Source of the DNA: Elizabethkingia miricola
GTDB taxonomy: Bacteria > Bacteroidota > Bacteroidia > Flavobacteriales > Weeksellaceae
Reading direction: 5' to 3'
Assembly (NCBI RefSeq): GCF_001675285.1
Contig: NZ_LSGQ01000003.1
Location: 434,001 to 498,000, forward strand
Length of the DNA stretch: 64,000 nucleotides
A program made the translations under genes and the position numbers. The notes under the pieces are model-generated. The model was not told the DNA's origin and ran no database searches. It saw nothing but the letters and a program-made list of their open reading frames with translations. Positions 27,729-36,523 of the stretch are shown in pieces (position 1 is the stretch's first letter; every line of letters begins with the position of its first letter).

Positions 27729-29260
27729 ACATAGTTGAAATAATTATAGCAATAGGGCTGATTTCATATCTAATTTATGGAATCTACGTTCTTAACACAG
27801 CGAAGAAAGATTACTCACAAGTGAACCAAAACGATTTGGAGTTAATTCCTTCAATGTTTACTACTATTGGGATTTTAGGAACATTTGGCGGTATTGCTTA
27901 TGGGCTTTGGTTCTTTAATCCAGAAGACATAGAAAAAAGTATTCCAACATTACTAAAGGGATTAAAAACTGCTTTTTTTGCTTCGATTTTTGGAATTGCT
28001 CTTTCCATAATTTTTTCAAAACGAATTTCTTTTATTAAAAACAAAAATGAGAAAGGAGTTTTAAGTGAAGAAACTCAAGCAATCAATAATTTAATTGAAG
28101 CAATTAAAGAACTAAGAAACAACTTTGCTTCTACTGATGAAAACGGAAATACAATTAAACCAGGAAATATATTTCGAGATATTTACAAGGAATCACAAAA
28201 GCAATCAACTTCATTACAAACATTTTCTTCTGATTTGGCATTGACCATTTCAGCAGGTTTTGAACAAATTTTAAATAATCCAACCGAAGGTGTGGTAGCT
28301 GAATTGAAATTAGTAAAAGCAGAAATTGAAAGTTTGGGCAACAAACTGAAAGATCCTGCAACAGATATGACGCAAAATATTGTAAAGGAATTACAGGAAT
28401 CTATGGGTAAAATGATTGAAGAATTTAAAACTTCAATGAGTGGAGATACCAAAAATGAAATGGAACGTTTGGCAGGTTTGCTAGGACAAGCAGGCGGTTC
28501 GTTAGCCGACTTCCCAACCAAATTGCAGAATATGACAGAAAACCTCAATGAGAATTTTAGAGGACTGCAAGGGGTGGTACAGCAAATTTCTAAACAAACA
28601 CTTTCTCAATCGGAAGAATCTACCAACCAAATGAGAAAACAAGTTGAGGGTATGAGCGAAATTCTCCGAAGCAAAGTCGAAGATTTACAATCAGGACAAC
28701 AAACTTTACTTACTGAACAATCTAAAAATCTTCAAGTTTCAGAAAACCTTTTGAGTGCTTTCAATACAAGTATTGAAAAAATGAAAGGACTGTCCACCGA
28801 AGTAAACGGAAGTATTTCAAAACTTAATCAAGCTCAAACAGAATTGGATAAAGTTATTTCTGTTTTCAGAAATGTGTCACAGGAAATTAATACTTCATCA
28901 AGTAGATTTGGAGAATCTCAAAATGAATTTTCAAAATATTCTAATCATTTTTTACAGAACAACTCAAATACAATCGGCGAAATTCAGAAATCATTAGAAA
29001 CAGCAAAAGGAGTTTCTGCCGATTATGCACAAAAGTTTGAAATTATTGAAAAAGGATTGTTAAAAGTATTTGCAGACCTTGATACGGGACTAAAAGGTTA
29101 TCAAACAACAGTTAGAGAAAGTCTTGAAACTTATTTAGGCAAATACACTGATGCTTTAACCAAAACCGCTGAATCGCTTGCGGGAGCATCGTCAAAACAA
29201 GAAGATATTTTGGAAGAACTAACAGAACAACTTAGTAAATTAAACGGAAGAAGAAACTAA
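27725..29260 (+). CDS. zorA: ZorA-like MotA/TolQ motor subunit with coiled-coil tail
   Basis: The 511-residue protein has three membrane helices (about residues 4-24, 44-64 and 80-98). PSMFTTIGILGTFGGIAYGLWFF and the following TLLKGLKTAFFASIFGIALSIIF are MotA/TolQ/ZorA-type. The remaining 400 residues are hydrophilic and heptad-rich (repeated Leu/Ile spacing, Ser/Gln/Glu/Lys), predicted as a long cytoplasmic coiled coil, the feature that distinguishes ZorA from MotA. The tail looks shorter than in the E. coli ZorA I know (about 700 residues). Translation is coupled to zorB by ATGA; zorC starts 1 bp after the stop. Confidence 0.87.
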   Translation: MNIVEIIIAIGLISYLIYGIYVLNTAKKDYSQVNQNDLELIPSMFTTIGILGTFGGIAYGLWFFNPEDIEKSIPTLLKGLKTAFFASIFGIALSIIFSKRISFIKNKNEKGVLSEETQAINNLIEAIKELRNNFASTDENGNTIKPGNIFRDIYKESQKQSTSLQTFSSDLALTISAGFEQILNNPTEGVVAELKLVKAEIESLGNKLKDPATDMTQNIVKELQESMGKMIEEFKTSMSGDTKNEMERLAGLLGQAGGSLADFPTKLQNMTENLNENFRGLQGVVQQISKQTLSQSEESTNQMRKQVEGMSEILRSKVEDLQSGQQTLLTEQSKNLQVSENLLSAFNTSIEKMKGLSTEVNGSISKLNQAQTELDKVISVFRNVSQEINTSSSRFGESQNEFSKYSNHFLQNNSNTIGEIQKSLETAKGVSADYAQKFEIIEKGLLKVFADLDTGLKGYQTTVRESLETYLGKYTDALTKTAESLAGASSKQEDILEELTEQLSKLNGRRN

Positions 29261-29261
29261 T

Positions 29262-30677
29262 ATGCCAACAATACAAGACATATTACAATTTTATTTTTCA
29301 CCGACTACATTCCAGCAGTCGGCACAAAAGATTGTTCCTGTATCATTATCATCATTAAACGAACACAGAATAGACAAACTTCAAAAAGTAATCGAAGAAG
29401 TTGGAGCAAATTCATTTTCGTTCTCGGGCAATAATCTTATTCCTCAAGTTTTTAGAAAATTCAAAAATTTTATCAATAATTCAAACATTGCATTTGAACG
29501 TAGAGAACTACGAACACTAACCTATTCACTAACCTATTCAGAACAAAACTCACAAGTCATTTTCGGTAGTGAAAACGAATTAAATTATGCTTTGAAACTT
29601 TTGGAGTCAAATTGGAGAGATTCTTTTTTAGTTGGTTTGATAGATTGCTTTTTGAAAAACTGGGAAACAAACCATCAAAAATCATTGGAGCAACTAGCAC
29701 AATTCATTGCTAAAAGATTAGATAATTACAATGGCAATAGAAGTACATTAATTTCTTTCAAAAACAATAAGCGTTATTTCAATATAAAAAACGGAGATTT
29801 GATTTTAGGCGATACAATCGCAAAACTCAACAGACCAATTCAAGAAGCTACAAAAATATTAGGCGTTCCTGAATCTTGGTTTGACTATCCATATTTCTCA
29901 AAAGTTATTTTAATTTATTACGAAAGAAACAAAAGCAAAATTGCAATTGCAATTGACAACCTGAATGATGTATTGCAAAAACATAACAGTTCTATTACAA
30001 GTAAACGATTAGTCAGTAAAATTATCATTCAAGCGAACGAACCTCAATTTGCAACTGTACAAGATAAAATAAAAAAAATTGCCTTCACTCAAATTGGCGA
30101 CCCAAGTAATATTTCAAATTGGGCAGCATTTGACAACGCAACAGAGCTTGAACGCAGGGAAATTATTGAAGCAAGAAATATTCTCAACGAATGGATTACA
30201 CAACAGTTCATAAATGTATTCTTCAATGTCTGCATCAATGATGAACGAAGAAAGAAATTTTGGCTTCGCTTTGCTTCAAAAATTTCATCATTTAAGGTTT
30301 ATGGCCCCCTTCACACAAAAAGCATACTAAAAAGAGATGAGAGAATAGCCGAATATGTAGATTCGAGATTTGAAACAGTTTATAGTAAAAGAGATGTTTC
30401 TGCATTTATATTATACATTGGCGATTATATGTTGATAGAGTTTAGCAACGAAGGCTACGCCTTTTATGCTTATAAAATTAACAGCCCATACAAACCAAGT
30501 TTGAGCTATCAATTAAATAGTGTGGATGATTTGCGTAATGCTTCAATACCTATGGCTATTCGAAGTGATAATTACTACGATCGTTTTAGCGATGAAGGAA
30601 GACTAACGCACAGAGATGGTAATCAAATTTGGGAAATAAGGTTTAATAGTTGGATGAACAAAAAAGTATTTGGATGA
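29262..30677 (+). CDS. zorC: ZorC-like EH-signature protein
   Basis: The 471-residue cytoplasmic protein has no membrane helix. The C-terminal part carries the Glu...His pair that names the EH_signature family of Zorya ZorC: LIEFSNEGYAFYAYKI and, about 60 residues on, GRLTHRDGNQIWEIRFNSWM. The N-terminal 300 residues are helical and unrecognised. ZorC is required for type I Zorya defence and is thought to work with ZorD on invading DNA. The ATGA at 30674-30677 couples it to zorD. Confidence 0.8.
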   Translation: MPTIQDILQFYFSPTTFQQSAQKIVPVSLSSLNEHRIDKLQKVIEEVGANSFSFSGNNLIPQVFRKFKNFINNSNIAFERRELRTLTYSLTYSEQNSQVIFGSENELNYALKLLESNWRDSFLVGLIDCFLKNWETNHQKSLEQLAQFIAKRLDNYNGNRSTLISFKNNKRYFNIKNGDLILGDTIAKLNRPIQEATKILGVPESWFDYPYFSKVILIYYERNKSKIAIAIDNLNDVLQKHNSSITSKRLVSKIIIQANEPQFATVQDKIKKIAFTQIGDPSNISNWAAFDNATELERREIIEARNILNEWITQQFINVFFNVCINDERRKKFWLRFASKISSFKVYGPLHTKSILKRDERIAEYVDSRFETVYSKRDVSAFILYIGDYMLIEFSNEGYAFYAYKINSPYKPSLSYQLNSVDDLRNASIPMAIRSDNYYDRFSDEGRLTHRDGNQIWEIRFNSWMNKKVFG

Positions 30678-33600
30678 TTTTAAAATATACATACGATAAT
30701 AAGAAATTTTCTTTCTATTTTTTGAATGATTCGGGAAATAAAATTCCTGTTTCCGAATGGGAAAAATTACAGTCAGAATTTTTATCTCAACTTGCAATTC
30801 TCACAGAGTTACACGATAATGGTTTAGCTGATTATACAGAGTACTCTTGCGAAATTGGAGGTATTGATATTCTAAGGCTAAATGAAATTGACAAGCAAAT
30901 TTTAGATTTACCCAATGCTTATCCTTATGAAATATTTGTAGAATCAGACGGAACATTAACACATCATTCATTCAAGTTTAGATATGGGTTTTATGATTTT
31001 GCTCCAAATGGCACAAGATTAAAAACAATCCGTAAAGGAGCAATAATAAAAGTAGAAGAAATCGAATATTTACTTTCCGAAAACCAGCATTTACTTTGTC
31101 AAGCTATTGACGAATTCAACAAGTTATCTGATAGCGAGAAAGGAAATGTAACTAATCTTAAAAAATTATCAGAATTAAAAACACTTTCAAAAGAAAGCGG
31201 ATTGACCTTAGAACAGTTTTTAAATAATCAGCAATTATTTATTCCCGAGAAAATCAAAGTGGACATTGATTTTAATAATGGATTGTTTGAAATTATCCCG
31301 ACAGTTGAAATTGATAATGCAATAGGTTTTACCAACACATTTGATAAATTACCGATAATTCGGGATGTATATCCAATATCGGGAAATAATGGAGAAACAA
31401 CGAGAGTAGTAATTTCTGAAAATCAAAAAACAGAATTACAAAAAATCAAACAGAAAAGAAAAATTGCAGACCAAAAAACAATTCAAGAAATCATAGAGCA
31501 CCCCGAATTGTTTTTTAATGATGATGACATTGATTTTACTGTTTTTTATAGTGACAGAGTAAAGGAAATTGGCGTTTATAGTCCAAAGTTCTACCCTTTT
31601 GCTAGTCCTTATAAATCACAGTGGATTCCAGGAATTGTAATAAAGGACAAAATTCAGGGAGAGAAAAAAATCTATTTTAAAACACCTGAAAGACTTAATG
31701 ACTTTATTGAGCAAAAAGAAAAAGCGGTTAAAGATAAGAAGCAAACAGTTGAGTGGGAAAATGCGGAAATTCCAATTGATGATGCAGAAAAGTTCATAAA
31801 GTCGGCAAAAAAGCAATTTGAAAACCCTAATATGCCAATAAAGCAAGATAAGAAGACTGACTACGAAGTATTGATAATAAAAGAAAACGCTGAGCTGACA
31901 GAGTTTTCAAACGGAAATGAATTGCCTGAAAATCTAAAACACAGTTTTTACGAAATACCAAATTTGAATATTGGTATTAGTTTAAAAGAACATCAAAAAG
32001 AAGGGGTTTCGTGGTTGCAATCTCTATTCAAAGAAAATTTTGCAGGAGGTTTACTTGCCGATGATATGGGATTGGGAAAGACGTTACAACTGTTATATTT
32101 CATTGAATGGCATAGCCAAAACTTTGATGATAACAAACCATATTTGATTGTTGCACCAGTTAGTTTACTTGAAAATTGGGAAAATGAATATCAGAAATTT
32201 TTCAGTCCGCAAAACTTGCCTTTATCTAAATTATACGGAGGAGTTTCACTAACAAAAGAAAATAATCCAGTCCAAAATCAGCAAGACGCTAAACGATTAC
32301 AATTCAAACAAATCATTCTAACCAATTATGAAACATTAAGGTCGTATCAAATTAGTTTAGGGTTAGTTGATTTTGCAATTATTGCATTAGATGAAGCACA
32401 AAAAATAAAAACGCCAGGAACACTCATTACTAATGCCAGTAAAGCATTGAAAGCTGATTTTAAAATTGCTATGACAGGAACACCAGTAGAAAATACTTTG
32501 GTAGATATTTGGTGTTTAATGGATTTTGCGGTTCCCGGACTTTTAGGAAATGCCAAAGACTTTGCAAAGGAATATCAAAAGCCATTGAGTGATGAAAACA
32601 CAGATGTAAAAGCATTAACCGAACAACTTCGTAATAATATTGGTGTTTTTATCAAAAGAAGATTAAAAAGTGATGTAGCGAAAGATTTGCCCAAAAAATA
32701 CGATAACCATAATTCAAGAATCAAAAGAGAAATGCCGTCCATTCAGTTAAACCGCTACAAGCAAGAAATTGAAATGGCAAATGATTCAGAATTAGAAGGT
32801 GTGGAAAAAAGAAACCAAAAATTGAAATCGCTTTGGGCGGTTAGAGATATTTCAGACCATCCGTATTTATTGGAAAGTCAAATTTTAAAATTCACGACAG
32901 ACGAACTGATTATAAGTTCATCTAAGTTGCAAACAACAGTAGGGATTTTAGCTGATATAAAATCCAAAAACGAAAAAGTAATTGTATTTGCGGACAGACG
33001 AGAAACGCAAAAAATGTTGCAGAAAGTTGTTTACGACACTTTTGGAATTTTCACGAGTATTATAAATGGAGATACGCCTACAACAAAACAATTAGAAGGA
33101 AAATCAAAATTAAGCAGACAACAAACTATTGATAGATTTCAGTCAGATGAAGGATTCAATGTAATTATTATGTCGCCTATTGCAGCAGGTGTTGGTCTGA
33201 ATGTTACAAAAGCAAACCACATCATACATTATACAAGACATTGGAATCCTGCAAAAGAGGAACAAGCGACAGACAGAGCTTATAGGATTGGACAACAGAA
33301 AGACGTATTTGTGTATTATCCAATGGCAATATTTCCAGAAGAAATGAAAGACGAGGAAGGTAACAGATTAAAATCCTTTGATGAAATTCTTGATACTTTA
33401 TTGAATAATAAAAAAGCTTTGGCAAGCAATACATTGTTTCCCACTGAACAAGCAGAACTGACTCCAGACGAATTATTTGGTAATGTATTTAGAACAAAAA
33501 CAGAAAGTAAATATAAACCTCTTTCTTTAACAGATGTTGACAGGCTCCATCCGAATCTTTTTGAAGCAAGTATAGCATCGCTATACAAATGTCTAGGCTT

Positions 33601-33946
33601 TGAAGTTTACCTTACACCCTATTCCAATGACAAAGGTGTTGATGTTGTGGTATTGAAAAATGGAGAAAATTATCTTATACAGGCCAAACAAACAAAATCC
33701 TTAGTTGGAAACGAAGCCATACAAGAAATTTGTACAGCAAAAAATTACTATGAGGACAAATTTAAAGAACAATTCAACTTACTGACCATAACCAACAATG
33801 ATTACAGTTCATCAGCAATAATACTAGCAAAGTCAAACAACATTAAGCTACTAAACCGTGGACATCTTGATAATTTAATAGCTAATAATGATATAACAAT
33901 ACAAGACATTAGCAAAGTTGAATCGCAACGAATGACAAAAATTTAG
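30674..33946 (+). CDS. zorD: ZorD-like SNF2 helicase with Mrr-type nuclease
   Basis: The 1090-residue protein was started at the ATG overlapping the zorC stop (ATGA); a TTG at 30650 would add 8 residues. After an unassigned N-terminal 430 residues comes a SNF2 core: ISLKEHQKEGVSWLQ, Walker A DDMGLGKTLQ (about 460), DEAQ box (about 572), AMTGTPVENTL, and motif VI TDRAYRIGQQ (about 865). The last 130 residues form an Mrr/restriction-endonuclease fold with GVDVVV (about 986) and QAK (about 1002), the D...QxK catalytic triad. This matches ZorD of type I Zorya. The stop overlaps a repeat-like element. Confidence 0.88.
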   Translation: MILKYTYDNKKFSFYFLNDSGNKIPVSEWEKLQSEFLSQLAILTELHDNGLADYTEYSCEIGGIDILRLNEIDKQILDLPNAYPYEIFVESDGTLTHHSFKFRYGFYDFAPNGTRLKTIRKGAIIKVEEIEYLLSENQHLLCQAIDEFNKLSDSEKGNVTNLKKLSELKTLSKESGLTLEQFLNNQQLFIPEKIKVDIDFNNGLFEIIPTVEIDNAIGFTNTFDKLPIIRDVYPISGNNGETTRVVISENQKTELQKIKQKRKIADQKTIQEIIEHPELFFNDDDIDFTVFYSDRVKEIGVYSPKFYPFASPYKSQWIPGIVIKDKIQGEKKIYFKTPERLNDFIEQKEKAVKDKKQTVEWENAEIPIDDAEKFIKSAKKQFENPNMPIKQDKKTDYEVLIIKENAELTEFSNGNELPENLKHSFYEIPNLNIGISLKEHQKEGVSWLQSLFKENFAGGLLADDMGLGKTLQLLYFIEWHSQNFDDNKPYLIVAPVSLLENWENEYQKFFSPQNLPLSKLYGGVSLTKENNPVQNQQDAKRLQFKQIILTNYETLRSYQISLGLVDFAIIALDEAQKIKTPGTLITNASKALKADFKIAMTGTPVENTLVDIWCLMDFAVPGLLGNAKDFAKEYQKPLSDENTDVKALTEQLRNNIGVFIKRRLKSDVAKDLPKKYDNHNSRIKREMPSIQLNRYKQEIEMANDSELEGVEKRNQKLKSLWAVRDISDHPYLLESQILKFTTDELIISSSKLQTTVGILADIKSKNEKVIVFADRRETQKMLQKVVYDTFGIFTSIINGDTPTTKQLEGKSKLSRQQTIDRFQSDEGFNVIIMSPIAAGVGLNVTKANHIIHYTRHWNPAKEEQATDRAYRIGQQKDVFVYYPMAIFPEEMKDEEGNRLKSFDEILDTLLNNKKALASNTLFPTEQAELTPDELFGNVFRTKTESKYKPLSLTDVDRLHPNLFEASIASLYKCLGFEVYLTPYSNDKGVDVVVLKNGENYLIQAKQTKSLVGNEAIQEICTAKNYYEDKFKEQFNLLTITNNDYSSSAIILAKSNNIKLLNRGHLDNLIANNDITIQDISKVESQRMTKI

Positions 33947-33995
33947 CCAACACTTTTGGTAGTGCATTTGCATTTTTGCCAACGCACAAAACCTA
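33945..33995. repeat. GCCAAC-flanked element at zorD stop
   Basis: GCCAAC occurs at 33946-33951 and again at 33978-33983 in direct orientation, framing AGTGCATTTGCAT. I associate similar sequences with accessory-gene borders in Bacteroidetes from memory only. Confidence 0.35.
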
Positions 33996-34086
33996 TCAAA
34001 AAACGAAAAAGAGTGCCTAAATAATCGCATAGAACCAAAATGATCAGACAAATAGAAGCTACTTTAAAGGAGAGGTTTTTATAATC

Positions 34087-34290
34087 CTATATGAATCCAG
34101 AGATCAAAGATTTACGATTTTCCTTATCATTAAGTAAAAGTATTACTCTGTCAGCTTTATGGTAGTTACTGTATATTCCAGATACTATTGTAAATATATT
34201 TATTTCTTGATTATCTTGATTATCTGGATTAGAAGATGTTATTTTATTATTGGGTATATCAATATTTATTTTTCCTTGGCTGGAACGTTT
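34087..34290 (-). pseudogene. Open-frame remnant without start codon
   Basis: A 67-codon frame on the minus strand between TGA and TAG, without any Met codon. It reads ... KINIDIPNNKI ... INIFTIVSGIYSNY ... RVILLLNDKENRKSLISGFI and has protein-like composition. The last part faintly recalls the end of GerMN domains. It is probably gene debris in the island's right flank; chance is possible. Confidence 0.3.
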
Positions 34291-34360
34291 TCAGACTAAT
34301 TTATATTTGAGTAAAGATAATTTTGTGACATATTTGTATCAATTTTGTATAACTTACTGA

Positions 34361-34543
34361 TTGTTAGTTAATATTATTTTCGAAAAACAGAGAAATGAAT
34401 TTATTCTATTAATTGGTGAATTCCCGGCTAACGATCATCCTCTTACTCTTTCCCATCCTGCTTTTGGAAATATTTCAACAAATGAATGGGGAATAGCAGC
34501 CTATAAACATATGGATCACCATTTGAGGCAATTTGGGGTATAG
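34361..34543 (+). pseudogene. DUF1569/DinB-like gene, 3' remnant
   Basis: The 60 open codons follow directly after a TGA (34358) and have no ATG near the start. The end, HPAFGNISTNEWGIAAYKHMDHHLRQFGV-like, matches the C-terminus of DUF1569 (DinB-superfamily) proteins, which are about 150 residues long. The first two thirds are missing, so this is a truncated relic that may mark the right junction of the island. Confidence 0.6.
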
Positions 34544-34643
34544 CTGTTTTTACAGAAGTACATTAAAAGTTATCAACAATAGCCACTATCAAAAAGTATA
34601 AGTTTAAAATTTTGTGAATAAATATTATTAAGATAACCATTTA

Positions 34644-34651
34644 TATTTTTG
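34644..34651 (+). promoter_or_regulatory. -7 box upstream of RibD-like gene
   Basis: TATTTTTG matches TAnnTTTG, 35 nt before the ATG at 34687. No -33 element at proper spacing. Confidence 0.4.
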
Positions 34652-34686
34652 ATTATGAGTAACTTCATGTCCTAAATTATAATGTC

Positions 34687-35253
34687 ATGCGAAAATTAAA
34701 ACTGCAAATGCACATTTCTCTGGATGGCTACGCTGCAGGACTTAATGGTGAGACGGACTGGATATTTTTATCGGGTAAACAGGATCCTGCTGCATTTCAA
34801 TTTATTGTAGATCTTGCAGAAACCAGTGATACGCTCTTGCTTGGTCGCAAAATGACCTCGGGATTTATTCAACATTGGGAAAATGTATTCGATAATCAAG
34901 CCGACAGTCCTGCATATGCAATGGCTAAACCTATAGTTAATATGAGGAAAATAGTTTTTAGTCGTGGTGAGAACCCTGTTACAGGACGTAATATTGAGTT
35001 GGAAAACGGCGATTTGGAAACAGTTGTGAAAACTCTCAAAAATCAGCCGGGAAAAGATATTCTGGTATATGGAGGTTGCAATTTTGTAAGTTCTCTTATC
35101 AGCCTAGACCTTATTGATGAGTATTACATGATTATCAATCCTATTGCGCTTGGCAGTGGATTGCCTATTTTTAAAAATCAGAAAACATTGGAATTACAAA
35201 GTTCAACAGCTTTCAGTCATGGGAAGGTGATTAATAAGTATATTCCGGTATAA
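34687..35253 (+). CDS. RibD C-terminal/dihydrofolate reductase-like protein
   Basis: A 188-residue protein of the DHFR-fold family that includes B. subtilis YwjB/YyaP: LQMHISLDGYAAG, TLLLGRKM, ILVYGGCNFVSSL (NADPH loop) and IINPIALGSGLPIF. True substrates of these stand-alone proteins are unknown; riboflavin or folate roles should not be assumed. It is the first intact gene right of the accessory island. Confidence 0.88.
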   Translation: MRKLKLQMHISLDGYAAGLNGETDWIFLSGKQDPAAFQFIVDLAETSDTLLLGRKMTSGFIQHWENVFDNQADSPAYAMAKPIVNMRKIVFSRGENPVTGRNIELENGDLETVVKTLKNQPGKDILVYGGCNFVSSLISLDLIDEYYMIINPIALGSGLPIFKNQKTLELQSSTAFSHGKVINKYIPV

Positions 35254-35271
35254 TTTATAGCCTTTGCAAAA

Positions 35272-35306
35272 AAAAATACCCCGGAGTTTCTCCGGGGTAT
35301 TTTTGT
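35272..35306. terminator. Bidirectional terminator
   Basis: The stem AAAAATACCCCGGAG / CTCCGGGGTATTTTT has a TTT loop. It serves the RibD-like gene and the convergent gene at 35308. Confidence 0.9.
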
Positions 35307-35307
35307 A

Positions 35308-35706
35308 TTATTTTTTCTGAATGATAATTTCATCTTTTCGGATTTGTTCCAGATATATTTCCTGAAATCTTACCGGCATGTATTCGTACAGCTTGTCCCA
35401 GTGCTGATCTTCCGATATTCTTTTCATACTCTCAAATGATCTCACAAAAAGACTTTCAATAATATATTTTATATAATTATTTCCGTTTCTGTAAAGCCAT
35501 TCCATAGATTTTATATGGTAGGAAATCATATTGATTTTAGCTTCCTGTAAAAGAAGTTTCAGGTGATTGATAACTGCCTGCATAATACCTGCAAAATTAT
35601 TTTGAGCAGATAACTGGGTAATTTCGTTCCGAATGGAAGGATAAGATATTTTTAAATATTCTGTAGCTATTTTCTTATTGATCGTTTGCATTTTGTCGTT
35701 CATCAT
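35308..35706 (-). CDS. Hypothetical helical protein, paralogue A
   Basis: A 132-residue cytoplasmic protein without recognised domain. It aligns with the protein at 35956-36303 over most of its length (for instance IRNEITQ...GIMQAVINHLKLLLQ against IKNELSD...GIIQIFTDRIREMIR, and MEWLYRNGN...IIESLFVRSFESM against MDHIYKKGD...AVENIFIYSLDYL). The two are a diverged tandem duplication separated by a 43-codon gene. Function unknown. Start could also be at Met6. Confidence 0.7.
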   Translation of the reverse strand: MMNDKMQTINKKIATEYLKISYPSIRNEITQLSAQNNFAGIMQAVINHLKLLLQEAKINMISYHIKSMEWLYRNGNNYIKYIIESLFVRSFESMKRISEDQHWDKLYEYMPVRFQEIYLEQIRKDEIIIQKK

Positions 35707-35757
35707 AATCTTTAAGTTTTTTAAAGCAATTAAAGTGTCGCGAAAATTATGCCATCA

Positions 35758-35889
35758 TTAAATATAGGCAGCAAAGGCAAAAATGCCTACAATTGCAGCA
35801 ATATGAACTGCCAAAATTTCAATGTTGTGTCTGGTATTAGAAGACTTCCATTCTTCTATGTCAAATTTTCTTCTCGTCTTTCTTTTCAT
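35758..35889 (-). CDS. 43-residue single-pass membrane peptide
   Basis: A small frame with ATG at 35889 and TAA at 35758. The N-terminus is strongly basic (MKRKTRRKF), then a polar stretch EEWKSSNTRHN, then one hydrophobic segment (ILAVHIAAIVGIFAFAAYI) to the end. Positive-inside rule predicts a cytoplasmic N-terminus. It lies between two paralogous genes on the same strand. Coding is supported by its composition only. Confidence 0.55.
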   Translation of the reverse strand: MKRKTRRKFDIEEWKSSNTRHNIEILAVHIAAIVGIFAFAAYI

Positions 35890-35955
35890 AATTTCAGATG
35901 TTAGTGATAGTAGTTAAACGCCGATGTCAATCATAATATTTGTTAAAGAATAAAA

Positions 35956-36303
35956 TTACATTCCCGGTTTGTAAATCTGCCGGAAGTATATCTTTTGCAA
36001 ATCCGGAGAAATATTGCAAAAAATTACCCTTCTGTATTCTTTGTTGCAGGAAGCAGTTAAATAATCCAGAGAATAAATAAAAATATTTTCCACCGCATTT
36101 TTTAGTGCTGTATCTCCTTTTTTGTAAATATGATCCATCTTCTCCAGGCTCTTGAATAAAAGTCGGTTTTCATTTTTACGGATCATCTCTCTTATTCTGT
36201 CTGTGAATATCTGAATAATGCCAGAAGTGTTCTGATCGGAGAGTTCATTTTTTATTTCCGGAATAATGGCTGTGATTTCCTGTGTTGCTTCTAAATGATT
36301 CAT
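35956..36303 (-). CDS. Hypothetical helical protein, paralogue B
   Basis: A 115-residue protein started at the ATG at 36303, because homology with paralogue A begins there; the frame is open to 36402. It is helical, charged, and lacks membrane segments or known motifs. It is the first gene of a possible three-gene minus-strand unit with the membrane peptide and paralogue A. Confidence 0.65.
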   Translation of the reverse strand: MNHLEATQEITAIIPEIKNELSDQNTSGIIQIFTDRIREMIRKNENRLLFKSLEKMDHIYKKGDTALKNAVENIFIYSLDYLTASCNKEYRRVIFCNISPDLQKIYFRQIYKPGM

Positions 36304-36523
36304 TTTTTTGAATTTTAAACGGGATATGCCAAATAATGTTCCTTTAGAATCTGTTTTATTGTAATTTACTGAAAATCTGTCAATTGAATTTGTTTTAATC
36401 ATTTTTTAATAGATAAAATCCCTCTCAATCTGATAGATCTTTTATCAAAACGAGAGTTTAAGTAAATTAACTTTTACTTCTAATTTTTACTAACAATTAG
36501 GTTTAATGAAAGTGGAGAATGAA

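Larger units (their letters stand above)
26221..34340. mobile_element. Putative accessory defence island
   Basis: The stretch contains a decayed excisionase-like gene, a Zorya-type cluster and gene debris, all unlike the flanking core. A similar 20-mer sits at each edge (TTTTGTATCATATTTGTACC at 26221, TTTTGTGACATATTTGTATC at 34321; 16 of 20 bases equal), which could be attachment-site relics or simply two similar promoters. All 14 Gln codons in the first island gene are CAA, whereas core genes such as yqgF use CAG more often. No integrase or transposase gene is present. The limits are approximate. Confidence 0.4.

Noticed and set aside
27006-29260. Flagellar or gliding motor MotA/MotB pair
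   Set aside because: No other motility genes are present; the proteins are co-encoded with an EH-signature protein and an SNF2-nuclease, and the long coiled coil is ZorA-like.
33945-33995. Integron attC site at the zorD end
   Set aside because: The two GCCAAC boxes are in direct, not inverted, orientation; no GTTRRRY partner and no integrase.
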